Below, piece by piece: positions 1-5,178 of a stretch of 5,178 nt of DNA (its first letter is position 1; the number at the start of each line of letters is the position of its first letter). The notes under the pieces were generated by a model. The model ran no database searches. It was not told the origin of the DNA and was given only the letters and a program-made list of their open reading frames with translations. Both the position numbers and the translations under genes were made by a program. This stretch comes from Anaerolineae bacterium (GTDB lineage: Bacteria; Chloroflexota; Anaerolineae; Aggregatilineales; Phototrophicaceae): NCBI GenBank assembly GCA_014379235.1, contig JACMMD010000443.1, positions 1 to 5,178 of the forward strand, read 5' to 3'.

Positions 1-1
1 C

Positions 2-1276
2 ATCGCCAGCGAAGGCGGCGCGGTAGGACTGATTACCTACATGCGTACTGACAGCATGAATGTCTCAGAAACCGCGCAGCAAGAAGCCAGTCGCTTCATC
101 AAAGATCGCTTCGGTGACAAATACGTTCCGGCAAAACCGCCAAAGTACACGACCAAGACCAAAGGCGCGCAGGAAGCCCACGAAGCCATTCGTCCAACGG
201 GCATCACGCGCATACCGGACAGCCTTAAAGCGCTGCTGTCGCGGGATCAGCTTAAGCTGTACACCCTCGTCTGGGAGCGCTTCGTAGCCAGCCAGATGGA
301 AAACGCGGTCTATGACACCCTGCGCGTTCTGGTCGGCGCGGGACTCAGCGCGGACAACATGCCCTATACCCTGCGCGTTTCCGGCAGCACCATCAAGTTC
401 GACGGCTTTCTCGCGCTGTACGAAGAAACCCGCGACGATGATGCCATCGCCGACGAGGACGAGGGCCGCATCCTGCCCGACCTCTCCGTTGATGAAGCGC
501 TTGATCTGCTGAAACTCCTGCCCGAACAGCACTTCACACAGCCGCCGCCGCGCTATACCGAAGCGACGCTGGTACGCACGTTGGAAGAATACGGAATTGG
601 CCGCCCAAGCACCTACGCGCCAACCGTAGCCGTCATCCAAGACCGCGAGTATGTCACCAAAGAGGAGAAGCGCCTCGCTCCGACGGACACCGGCAAGCTT
701 GTCAACGACATGCTGGTGAGTTACTTCCCTGTGATCATGGATTACCAGTTCACGGCCCACATGGAAGACGAGCTAGACGAGATTGCCGAAGGCGACATCG
801 AGTGGCGTCCGATGCTGCGTGAGTTCTATACGCCATTCAGCGAGCGATTGACTATCGCGCGTGAACAGATGCCGAACGTCGCGCAAGAAGAAGAGATCGG
901 GCGCGCTTGCCCGTTATGCAGCAATCCGTTGGTCATTCGACATGGGCGCTACGGCAAGTTCATTGGCTGCTCAACCTATCCCGAATGTCGGCACACCGAA
1001 CCGTTGATGGAAGCCATTGGCGTCTCGTGCCCCAAGTGCGGCAAAACTGACGGCGGCCAAGTTATTCTGCGCCGCTCGAAACGTGGGCGCGTGTTCTATG
1101 GCTGCACGCGCTATCCCGAATGCGATTTCACCAGTTGGAAGCGCCCGCTTGCACAGCCCTGCCCCAACTGCGGCGGACTGCTGCTCGAACAAAGCAAGGG
1201 GCAAGCGCAGTGTACCAACTGCTCGAACACTTATCGGCTGGAAGAACTGCCCGAAACCAGCCCCGAAACAGCCTAG
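2..1276 (+). CDS. topA: DNA topoisomerase I (type IA), C-terminal part, 5' end outside window
   Basis: Type IA topoisomerase that relaxes negative supercoils by cutting one DNA strand and forming a 5'-phosphotyrosine link. The reading frame is open to the left edge, so the gene starts outside the window. The block GLITYMRTDS at 26-55 contains the catalytic tyrosine (codon 38-40), equivalent to Tyr319 of the E. coli enzyme. Further family hallmarks are EAHEAIRPT (173-199) and YGIGRPSTYAPT (590-625). The C-terminus carries three tetra-cysteine zinc ribbons: 908-988 and 1028-1123, both ending in the YPEC signature, and 1160-1222, a shorter CxxC-x13-CxxC. About 411 residues follow the active-site Tyr; if the missing N-terminus matches E. 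coli in length, the full protein would be roughly 730 residues. The TOPRIM domain must lie upstream. The gene ends at TAG 1274-1276, followed by a hairpin. Identity is very secure. Confidence 0.97.
   Translation: MASEGGAVGLITYMRTDSMNVSETAQQEASRFIKDRFGDKYVPAKPPKYTTKTKGAQEAHEAIRPTGITRIPDSLKALLSRDQLKLYTLVWERFVASQMENAVYDTLRVLVGAGLSADNMPYTLRVSGSTIKFDGFLALYEETRDDDAIADEDEGRILPDLSVDEALDLLKLLPEQHFTQPPPRYTEATLVRTLEEYGIGRPSTYAPTVAVIQDREYVTKEEKRLAPTDTGKLVNDMLVSYFPVIMDYQFTAHMEDELDEIAEGDIEWRPMLREFYTPFSERLTIAREQMPNVAQEEEIGRACPLCSNPLVIRHGRYGKFIGCSTYPECRHTEPLMEAIGVSCPKCGKTDGGQVILRRSKRGRVFYGCTRYPECDFTSWKRPLAQPCPNCGGLLLEQSKGQAQCTNCSNTYRLEELPETSPETA
908..1222 (+). other. Three topoisomerase zinc-ribbon repeats within topA
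   Basis: Three successive cysteine quartets are encoded here. The first is CxxC-x16-C-x5-C (908-988), the second CxxC-x21-C-x5-C (1028-1123) and the third CxxC-x13-CxxC (1160-1222). The first two share the G-C-(S/T)-x-Y-P-E-C ending typical of topoisomerase DNA-binding zinc fingers. The third lacks it and looks like a generic zinc ribbon. In E. coli TopA this region binds single-stranded DNA and contacts RNA polymerase; by analogy it does so here (inference). Confidence 0.9.
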
Positions 1277-1294
1277 TTGAACAACTTAACTTCG

Positions 1295-1320
1295 TAGGAG
1301 CGTCTTATGAGACGCTCCTA
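1295..1320 (+). terminator. Likely intrinsic terminator of topA
   Basis: A perfect 11-bp inverted repeat (TAGGAGCGTCT / AGACGCTCCTA) with a TATG loop starts 19 bases after the topA stop. It is followed by GTATTTTC, so the T-run is short and interrupted. The position and perfect stem support termination; the weak T-run lowers confidence. Confidence 0.7.
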
Positions 1321-1324
1321 GTAT

Positions 1325-1343
1325 TTTCGTGCCAAGCACGAAA
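1325..1343. promoter_or_regulatory. 19-bp palindrome, possible operator upstream of membrane-protein promoter
   Basis: TTTCGTGC-CAA-GCACGAAA is a perfect 8-bp inverted repeat with a 3-base centre. It lies 4 bases after the topA hairpin and 7 bases before the putative -35 box at 1351. It could be a second terminator hairpin, with part of the first hairpin's T-run forming its left arm, or the binding site of a dimeric regulator. I do not recognise it as a known operator. Confidence 0.4.
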
Positions 1344-1350
1344 TCTAAAT

Positions 1351-1378
1351 TTGCGTCTGCGCTACTCTCGGCTATACT
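1351..1378 (+). promoter_or_regulatory. Putative sigma-70-type promoter for the membrane-protein gene
   Basis: TTGCGT (1351-1356), a 16-base spacer, then TATACT (1373-1378). The -10 box matches the consensus at 5 of 6 positions and the -35 box at 3 of 6. Transcription would start near 1385, giving a leader of about 90 bases before the ATG at 1477. The same -10 hexamer recurs at the two promoters near 4316-4381, which gives modest extra support. Confidence 0.5.
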
Positions 1379-1396
1379 CTGTAAAAGCAGGTCAGC

Positions 1397-1480
1397 ATGG
1401 ATGTTGCTGCTGCCACGCTACACGAACCCAATAAGTACGCCAACAAGTTACGGCTTCTCACAAAAGGGACGGGGTTATGA
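1397..1480 (+). CDS. Possible 27-residue leader ORF coupled to the membrane-protein gene
   Basis: A short frame begins ATG GAT GTT GCT (MDVAAATLHEP...) and ends with TGA at 1478-1480. That stop overlaps the ATG of the next gene (1477-1479) in the classic ATGA arrangement. An AGG at 1389-1391 lies 5 bases before its start, a weak but correctly placed ribosome site. The peptide is mixed and basic towards its end (KYANKLRLLTKG), with no membrane segment and no family I recognise. The ATGA overlap suggests translational coupling with the downstream gene. A chance open stretch of 27 codons is quite possible, so confidence is low. Confidence 0.3.
   Translation: MDVAAATLHEPNKYANKLRLLTKGTGL
1464..1474 (+). 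promoter_or_regulatory. Ribosome binding site of the membrane-protein gene
   Basis: AAGGGACGGGG precedes ATG 1477. The AAGGGA part is spaced 7 bases from the start and the GGGG part only 2, so the former is the likelier Shine-Dalgarno element. It lies inside the possible leader ORF, so ribosomes translating that ORF would cross it. Confidence 0.55.
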
Positions 1481-2793
1481 GAGATACGATCATTGGTTTA
1501 ATGGCGGTGCTGCGGCCCACATTTCCCCAAACCAGAACGTTAGTCGTGCTGGTGGTCGGCTTCTTCATCGGGCTGATTTGGGCATATGCCATTTCGCCAA
1601 CGGTGTTTTACGATGCTGACCCAAGTCAACTCGATCAAACTTGGCAAAATGTGTGGGTTAATCTGCTTGCAGACCGCTATGCTAACCGCAACGCGCCTAT
1701 CGAGGACGAAGTGCGTAACATGCTGCGCGCAGTCGATGACCCCGAAGGCATCGCACGTTTACAGGGCATCGGCGTAGAGGGCTTTACTCAGCTTGCCGTT
1801 GAAGCCATGCCGGGTACACCAGCCCCACAGCCAAACATTATTAGTACCGTTTTGCCGTGGATTCTCGGCCCCATTCTGATCGTTGTCTTGACCTTTATCC
1901 TGACCGTCATCTGGAATCTTCTCGTCTTCCCGCTGGTCGAGCCATATACGCGGCGCTTTACGCGACGAACACACGGCCCGGCTTCAGTAACAGAGCAGCG
2001 CGCCCAAGCTGAAATTCAGGGCATCCGTGACCGTCGCGCCGCCGAAGCGACACAGCGCGCCGACTACACTGTAACATCACAGGGCGCGCCGGTTATACAG
2101 AAGATGTCTGTTTATACGCTTGGCTTCGGACAGTACGATGACTCGTTCGCCATCGAAGATGCCAACAACAACGATATGTTTCTCGGTGAATGTGGCGCGA
2201 CGGTTTCCGAAACCATCGGTGTCGGTGATCCGCCTAAAGCGACGGGCATTGAAGTCTGGTTGTTCGACAAAGAGGATTTCGTTCGCACAATCACCAAGCT
2301 GTTCGTCTCGGAACATGCTTATAACGATCCCGGTCTACGTGCCTCGCTCGAACTCAAAGGCGAATTGGTACTCGCGCAGCCCGGTGCAGTTGCCATTCTG
2401 GAAACCAACACACTGCGCCTGCAAGCGCGTATCGTAGAGATGGAATACGGCACAGGCCCCTTGCCGCCGCGCAGCTACTTTGAAAAGATGACCATTGAAA
2501 TGGCCGTGTGGCAAATCGACGCATCCAGCGCACCTCTACCTGTGGCCGCCACGTTCAGCGCGCCGCCTACCAGCGGCTTCGCTGCACCGTCTCCGATAGC
2601 GCCTGTGGCTGCGCCTATCGCAAGCCCATCAATAGCCCCGCCTTCATCGGGCTTTACGCTGCCGGGGCAATCAGCAGCGCCCTTACAGCCGCCGCCGTTG
2701 CGACCTGCGACCAGTTCACCACTGCCGCCACGTCCGCGACCACCGGATGATGACCCATTCGGCGGCACTGGCGACTTCACACCCGTGTCGTAG
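1477..2793 (+). CDS. Two-pass membrane protein of unknown function with cytoplasmic domain and Pro-rich tail
   Basis: 438 residues; I do not recognise a named family. Two hydrophobic segments are clear: about residues 21-41 (TLVVLVVGFFIGLIWAYAIS) and 124-152 (TVLPWILGPILIVVLTFILT and on). The 80-residue loop between them is acidic, while the second segment is followed by an Arg-rich stretch (RRFTRR, 159-164). By the positive-inside rule both ends are cytoplasmic and the loop is outside. A charged, probably helical linker (170-196) leads to a domain at about 197-347 with alternating hydrophobic strands (e.g. GIEVWLFDK, LRLQARIVEMEY), probably beta-rich. Residues about 349-420 are rich in Pro, Ala and Ser, with two APP(T/S)SGF copies, and the end is acidic (DDDPFGG). 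AAGGGA and GGGG just upstream of ATG 1477 serve as ribosome site. It may act as a membrane-anchored scaffold or sensor (speculation). Confidence 0.85.
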   Translation: MRDTIIGLMAVLRPTFPQTRTLVVLVVGFFIGLIWAYAISPTVFYDADPSQLDQTWQNVWVNLLADRYANRNAPIEDEVRNMLRAVDDPEGIARLQGIGVEGFTQLAVEAMPGTPAPQPNIISTVLPWILGPILIVVLTFILTVIWNLLVFPLVEPYTRRFTRRTHGPASVTEQRAQAEIQGIRDRRAAEATQRADYTVTSQGAPVIQKMSVYTLGFGQYDDSFAIEDANNNDMFLGECGATVSETIGVGDPPKATGIEVWLFDKEDFVRTITKLFVSEHAYNDPGLRASLELKGELVLAQPGAVAILETNTLRLQARIVEMEYGTGPLPPRSYFEKMTIEMAVWQIDASSAPLPVAATFSAPPTSGFAAPSPIAPVAAPIASPSIAPPSSGFTLPGQSAAPLQPPPLRPATSSPLPPRPRPPDDDPFGGTGDFTPVS

Positions 2794-2817
2794 GCGCACA
2801 ATAACCCAAGCATGAAT

Positions 2818-2850
2818 CAGAAGGGGCCGATCTAAGATCGGCCCCTTCTG
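2818..2850. terminator. Bidirectional terminator hairpin between convergent genes
   Basis: A perfect 15-bp inverted repeat (CAGAAGGGGCCGATC / GATCGGCCCCTTCTG) with a 3-base TAA loop. It lies in the 77-base gap between the membrane-protein stop (2793) and the greA stop (2871). Its position serves both convergent genes. No real T-run follows on either strand (CGTTATATAG on the plus side, ATTCATGC on the minus side), so it is a hairpin-only terminator or acts mainly as an mRNA 3' end stabiliser. Confidence 0.75.
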
Positions 2851-2870
2851 CGTTATATAGCGAAGTTCGC

Positions 2871-3338
2871 TTACTTGATCTGCTTGATCTTAAAGATGGT
2901 CTTGCCCGCCGGAGTTGATACTTCTACTTTATCGCCCTTTTTATGGCCGAGCAGCGCCGCACCAATCGGGCTGACATGCGAGATTTTACCTTCGCGTGGG
3001 TTGGACTCTGCTGCGCCAACGATGATATATGTTTCGTCCTCATCGCCACCTTCTTCACGGATGGTCACTTCCACGCCGACATTTACGATGTCAGTGTTGC
3101 CGCTTGAGGTGATGATCGTTGACGAACGCAGCACATTTTCAACGTATTGGATACGACCTTCGATGAACGCCTGCTGTTCCTTGGCATCGTGATAATCCGC
3201 GTTCTCTTTAAGGTCGCCTTCTGCGACTGCCGCCTTTAATTTGGCCGCGAGTTCAGGCCGCTTGACCGTGAGCAAATTATCGAGTTCCCGACGCAGTTCC
3301 GCCGCACCATCTTCGGTTAAATAACTGGGTTCTGCCAT
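2871..3338 (-). CDS. greA: Transcription elongation factor GreA
   Basis: 155 residues, close to the usual GreA length of about 158. GreA enters the secondary channel of RNA polymerase and stimulates cleavage of backtracked RNA so that stalled elongation resumes. The N-terminal coiled coil (about residues 8-75) carries the tip motif GDLKENADYHDAKEQQAF (41-58). Asp42 and Glu45 match the acidic residues that help coordinate magnesium in the polymerase active site. The C-terminal FKBP-like domain has the typical ISHVSPIGAALLGHKKGDKVEV (119-140). ATG 3338 is preceded by AGGTGTAGGTGTAGGAA, which contains AGG ribosome-site matches, and the protein start aligns with the family. The gene converges with the membrane-protein gene and lies 84 bases downstream of the metallo-hydrolase gene on the same strand. 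Confidence 0.96.
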   Translation of the reverse strand: MAEPSYLTEDGAAELRRELDNLLTVKRPELAAKLKAAVAEGDLKENADYHDAKEQQAFIEGRIQYVENVLRSSTIITSSGNTDIVNVGVEVTIREEGGDEDETYIIVGAAESNPREGKISHVSPIGAALLGHKKGDKVEVSTPAGKTIFKIKQIK

Positions 3339-3372
3339 TTCCTACACCTACACCTCTTAATGGGTAACACTG

Positions 3373-3402
3373 ATAAAAAATGGTTGGCGGAAAACTAGTC
3401 AA
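3373..3402 (-). promoter_or_regulatory. Possible promoter for greA
   Basis: On the minus strand TTGACT (3402-3397) is followed after 18 bases by TTTTAT (3378-3373). The -35 box is good (5 of 6); the -10 box is weak (4 of 6) and sits in a T-run, so its exact register is uncertain. It would give a leader of about 28 bases to the greA ATG. It would let greA be expressed independently of the upstream hydrolase gene. Confidence 0.35.
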
Positions 3403-3422
3403 GTATTTATTACGACCACCGT

Positions 3423-4283
3423 TTACTGTGGCTGCATGGACTCACGCCGCAAGCTGGCCAGCGCCATGACGTTCTGACGATGCAAGCGTTGAACCGTACC
3501 ATTGAGCAGAATTCGGCTTTTACCACAGCTTTCGATGTCGATAACTTCTAGTGCCTGCTCCGGTGAACGAGCGGTCAAGGCTGCATCAACGGATTCCCGT
3601 ATCGCAGTCATATAGTGCAGATCGCTCTCTAGCTTTTCTTCGACCTCACCCGGCAGAACCACCTCGCCATGTCCCTGCACAATCGTCTCGAATTCATTCG
3701 TGCGCCGCCGAATTTGGTTCAGGGAGGCAAGTGTGTCGTCATAGCTGCCATCGACAAAATACGGAATCGGGATGACCGTATCCGCCGCCAGCAGAACGCG
3801 ATCTTCTTTTGCCAGACAAACAATTGAGTCCGAACTGTGTCCCGGCGACAACCACAATTGTAGCGTCTTGTTGCCGAGATACAACGTCAACCCGCCGCCA
3901 TCGAACACGATCTGCGGCAAAACTAGTTCAACCTCGCGCATTTCGGGAGAATTCGTCCGCGCATGTTCAAGGCTGGCACGTCCGCGCTCATCGAGCAGCG
4001 CCCGACAGCGCGCATGAGAGATCACCGTCGCCCCTTCAAAGAAGCACGTACCTGTCGTGTGATCGGCATGAAAGTGGCTGTTGATGATATACCGCACCTG
4101 TGCGCCAAGCCGCCCCTCGATGAAGCGCTTGATGAGCCGCGTCTCTTCGGGGTAAATCAGCGTATCGAACAGAACCGCACCCTTACTCGTGAGGATAGCG
4201 CTGGCTGTCACCTGCGCGTACAACTCGCTGGTGAAAACATAAATATCATCGGTGATGCGCTCTCGCTGCATCTCACCCCACAT
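3423..4283 (-). CDS. Metallo-beta-lactamase-fold hydrolase
   Basis: 286 residues of the MBL-fold metallohydrolase superfamily. Counting from ATG 4283, the zinc motif HFHADH is at residues 70-75 (bases 4059-4076). It is followed by SPGHSSDS (His149), LAADTVIP (bridging Asp168) and QGHGEV (His205), so the full two-metal ligand set is present. The N-terminal half has the usual strand, GAVLFDTLIYPEE turn and helix before the motif. The substrate cannot be read from sequence: the superfamily covers lactonases, thiolesterases, beta-lactamases and others, and no glyoxalase II- or RNase-specific extension is seen. The start is uncertain. GTG 4289, ATG 4283 and ATG 4271 are all in frame; the last has GGGGTGAG directly upstream. 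No signal peptide is visible, so it is probably cytoplasmic. There is no clear terminator before greA. Confidence 0.9.
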   Translation of the reverse strand: MWGEMQRERITDDIYVFTSELYAQVTASAILTSKGAVLFDTLIYPEETRLIKRFIEGRLGAQVRYIINSHFHADHTTGTCFFEGATVISHARCRALLDERGRASLEHARTNSPEMREVELVLPQIVFDGGGLTLYLGNKTLQLWLSPGHSSDSIVCLAKEDRVLLAADTVIPIPYFVDGSYDDTLASLNQIRRRTNEFETIVQGHGEVVLPGEVEEKLESDLHYMTAIRESVDAALTARSPEQALEVIDIESCGKSRILLNGTVQRLHRQNVMALASLRRESMQPQ

Positions 4284-4315
4284 GACCACTCTATAACCAA
4301 CATTAACGAATTGTC

Positions 4316-4344
4316 AGTATAGTAACTCGCTGACCCAAAATCAA
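4316..4344 (-). promoter_or_regulatory. Putative promoter of the metallo-hydrolase gene
   Basis: On the minus strand TTGATT (4344-4339), a 17-base spacer and TATACT (4321-4316). Matches to consensus are 4 of 6 and 5 of 6. Transcription would start near 4309, about 26 bases before ATG 4283. An alternative, CTGACA-N16-TATAGA (4317-4290), would start transcription at the first codons and is less likely. Confidence 0.5.
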
Positions 4345-4353
4345 GCAAATGGG

Positions 4354-4381
4354 TTGTGTAGGACGCAAGCGAGAGTATACT
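4354..4381 (+). promoter_or_regulatory. Putative promoter of the binding-protein gene
   Basis: TTGTGT (4354-4359), a 16-base spacer and TATACT (4376-4381). The spacing and -10 box are the same as in the promoter at 1351-1378. Its -35 box is only 9 bases from that of the divergent hydrolase promoter. Transcription would start near 4388, about 20 bases before ATG 4408, leaving room for the ribosome site. Confidence 0.5.
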
Positions 4382-4395
4382 TTATTAATTGTAGC

Positions 4396-4401
4396 GGAAG
4401 G
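4396..4401 (+). promoter_or_regulatory. Ribosome binding site deciding the start of the binding-protein gene
   Basis: GGAAGG lies 6 bases before ATG 4408, a good Shine-Dalgarno match. It supports this ATG, which is also the one that gives a complete signal peptide. Confidence 0.75.
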
Positions 4402-4407
4402 TATATT

Positions 4408-5178
4408 ATGCCAAACAGCAAATTGCGCCGGGTCTCAGTAGGGATTGTACTGCTTGCGCTTATTTTACTAACAGCTTTTCAGGTCGTTCACGCACAACAG
4501 CCGATTTTTCGTATCGGTGTGCTAGACGATGATACCGGGCCGATCAGCAACGGGGCGCGGCTTGCCGTTCGCGCCATCAACGATGCTGGCGGCGTTCAAG
4601 GCGCGGATGGAACGGTGTTCCGTCTGGAACTGGTCATCCAACCCACTGACGGCGGAGCGAACATAGCCAACGCCGTCGCCAATCTGAATCAAGCCAGCGT
4701 TATCGCCGTGCTTGGGCCGGAAACCAACAATGAGGTTTTGGACGGTTTGACCGCGCTTCAAAGTCTCAACGTTCCCATCATCACCCCCGCCATCAGTGAC
4801 ACTTTGATCGTGTCCGATACGACGCGCCGACTGTTCCGCAGTCGTGCGGCAGAGGTGTGGCAGGGGCGCGCACTGGCGGATTTCCTCATCAAGGATTACG
4901 CATTCCAGCGCATCGCCACCGTTCAGCTTGACATCGACAGCACCGCCGGAGTGATCGGTTTCTCGACAGCGGCCTCAGCGCTCGGTGTTCAGCCGCAGCC
5001 CGCCCTGCTGCTCCAGAGCAGCACCGAGATGCCCAATATCATCAACAGCATCGTCAGCACCAGCCCCGATATTGTCATCGCGTTTGGAGAGCCGGAAGCG
5101 GTAGTCGTATTCTATAACCTGCTTCGCAGCAACAGCTACGGCGGTTTGTTCGGCTACTATCGTGCTGACGATCCTTCG
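4408..5178 (+). CDS. Secreted periplasmic-binding-type 1 protein, branched-chain amino acid ABC transporter substrate-binding-like, 3' end outside window
   Basis: The frame is open to the right edge (257 codons seen). Residues 1-29 form a signal peptide: basic start (KLRR, 5-8), hydrophobic core (9-24) and a VHA|QQ type I cleavage site after Ala29. No lipobox cysteine is present. The mature start FRIGVLDDDTGPISNGARLA (34-53), followed by AINDAGGV, is typical of LivJ/LivK-like substrate-binding proteins (Peripla_BP_6 type). GPETNNE (103-109), VPIITPAISD (122-131) and the FR...QGRALADFLIKDYAFQRIATV stretch (143-172) continue the fold into the second lobe. Such proteins capture amino acids, amides or urea for an ABC importer. 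The ligand cannot be assigned, and the permease genes, if any, lie beyond the window. It could also be the sensor part of a longer protein. Confidence 0.85.
   Translation, partial: MPNSKLRRVSVGIVLLALILLTAFQVVHAQQPIFRIGVLDDDTGPISNGARLAVRAINDAGGVQGADGTVFRLELVIQPTDGGANIANAVANLNQASVIAVLGPETNNEVLDGLTALQSLNVPIITPAISDTLIVSDTTRRLFRSRAAEVWQGRALADFLIKDYAFQRIATVQLDIDSTAGVIGFSTAASALGVQPQPALLLQSSTEMPNIINSIVSTSPDIVIAFGEPEAVVVFYNLLRSNSYGGLFGYYRADDPS

Noticed and set aside
65..760. Minus-strand open frame of 231 codons
   Set aside because: It lies wholly antisense to topA, whose frame carries unmistakable family motifs; the predicted protein shows no recognisable motifs. It is a shadow of codon bias.
1329..1619. 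Plus-strand frame from GTG 1329 overlapping the membrane-protein start
   Set aside because: It starts inside the palindrome, has no ribosome site, and overlaps the first membrane segment of the supported gene in another frame.
2475..2813. Minus-strand open frame of 112 codons rich in Gly and Ala
   Set aside because: It is the antisense of the Pro/Ala-rich tail of the membrane protein, which automatically yields Gly-rich translation; it also runs up to the edge of the shared terminator hairpin.
3963..4322. Plus-strand open frame of 119 codons over the hydrolase N-terminus
   Set aside because: It is antisense to the zinc motif region of a clear MBL-fold gene and crosses the divergent promoter region.
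4522..4761. Minus-strand frame of 79 codons
   Set aside because: It is antisense to the conserved first lobe of the binding protein.
1..5178. CRISPR arrays, insertion sequences, tRNA or rRNA genes
   Set aside because: No regularly spaced repeats, terminal inverted repeats with transposase-like frames, tRNA cloverleaf arms or rRNA-like stretches were seen on reading either strand.

Overview
The window holds five genes of an ordinary bacterial chromosome at moderate GC content. The layout is: the 3' part of a DNA topoisomerase I gene (topA, + strand); a two-pass membrane protein of unknown function (+); the transcript elongation factor greA (-); a metallo-beta-lactamase-fold hydrolase (-); and the 5' part of a secreted type 1 periplasmic-binding-type protein (+). 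No single feature fixes the species. The style of the proteins (the TopA zinc-ribbon tail, the Pro-rich membrane protein, and the binding-protein start 'IGVLDDDTGPISNGARLAVRAIN') suggests an Anaerolineae-like member of the Chloroflexota. That placement is an inference from recall and not a search result.

Region by region: topA enters from the left edge just upstream of its active-site tyrosine and ends at 1276. The 200-base gap that follows holds a perfect 11-bp hairpin (likely terminator), a 19-bp palindrome, a promoter-like TTGCGT-N16-TATACT and a possible 27-codon leader ORF. The stop of that ORF overlaps the start of the membrane-protein gene as ATGA. The membrane-protein gene (1477-2793) converges on greA (2871-3338, minus), and a GC-rich 15-bp hairpin lies between them as a shared terminator. 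The metallo-hydrolase gene lies 84 bases upstream of greA on the same strand with no visible terminator between, so the two may be partly co-transcribed. The hydrolase and the binding protein are divergent. Two back-to-back promoters with TATACT -10 boxes fit in the 120-base gap between them.

These genes do not form one obvious pathway. topA and greA are housekeeping nucleic-acid functions (supercoil relaxation and rescue of backtracked RNA polymerase). The hydrolase and binding protein are accessory metabolic or transport genes. No mobile element, CRISPR array, rRNA or tRNA was seen. The least explained items are the unknown membrane protein with its cytoplasmic domain and Pro-rich tail, its possible coupled leader ORF, and the palindrome upstream of its promoter. 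I did not find convincing evidence of a new multi-gene system.
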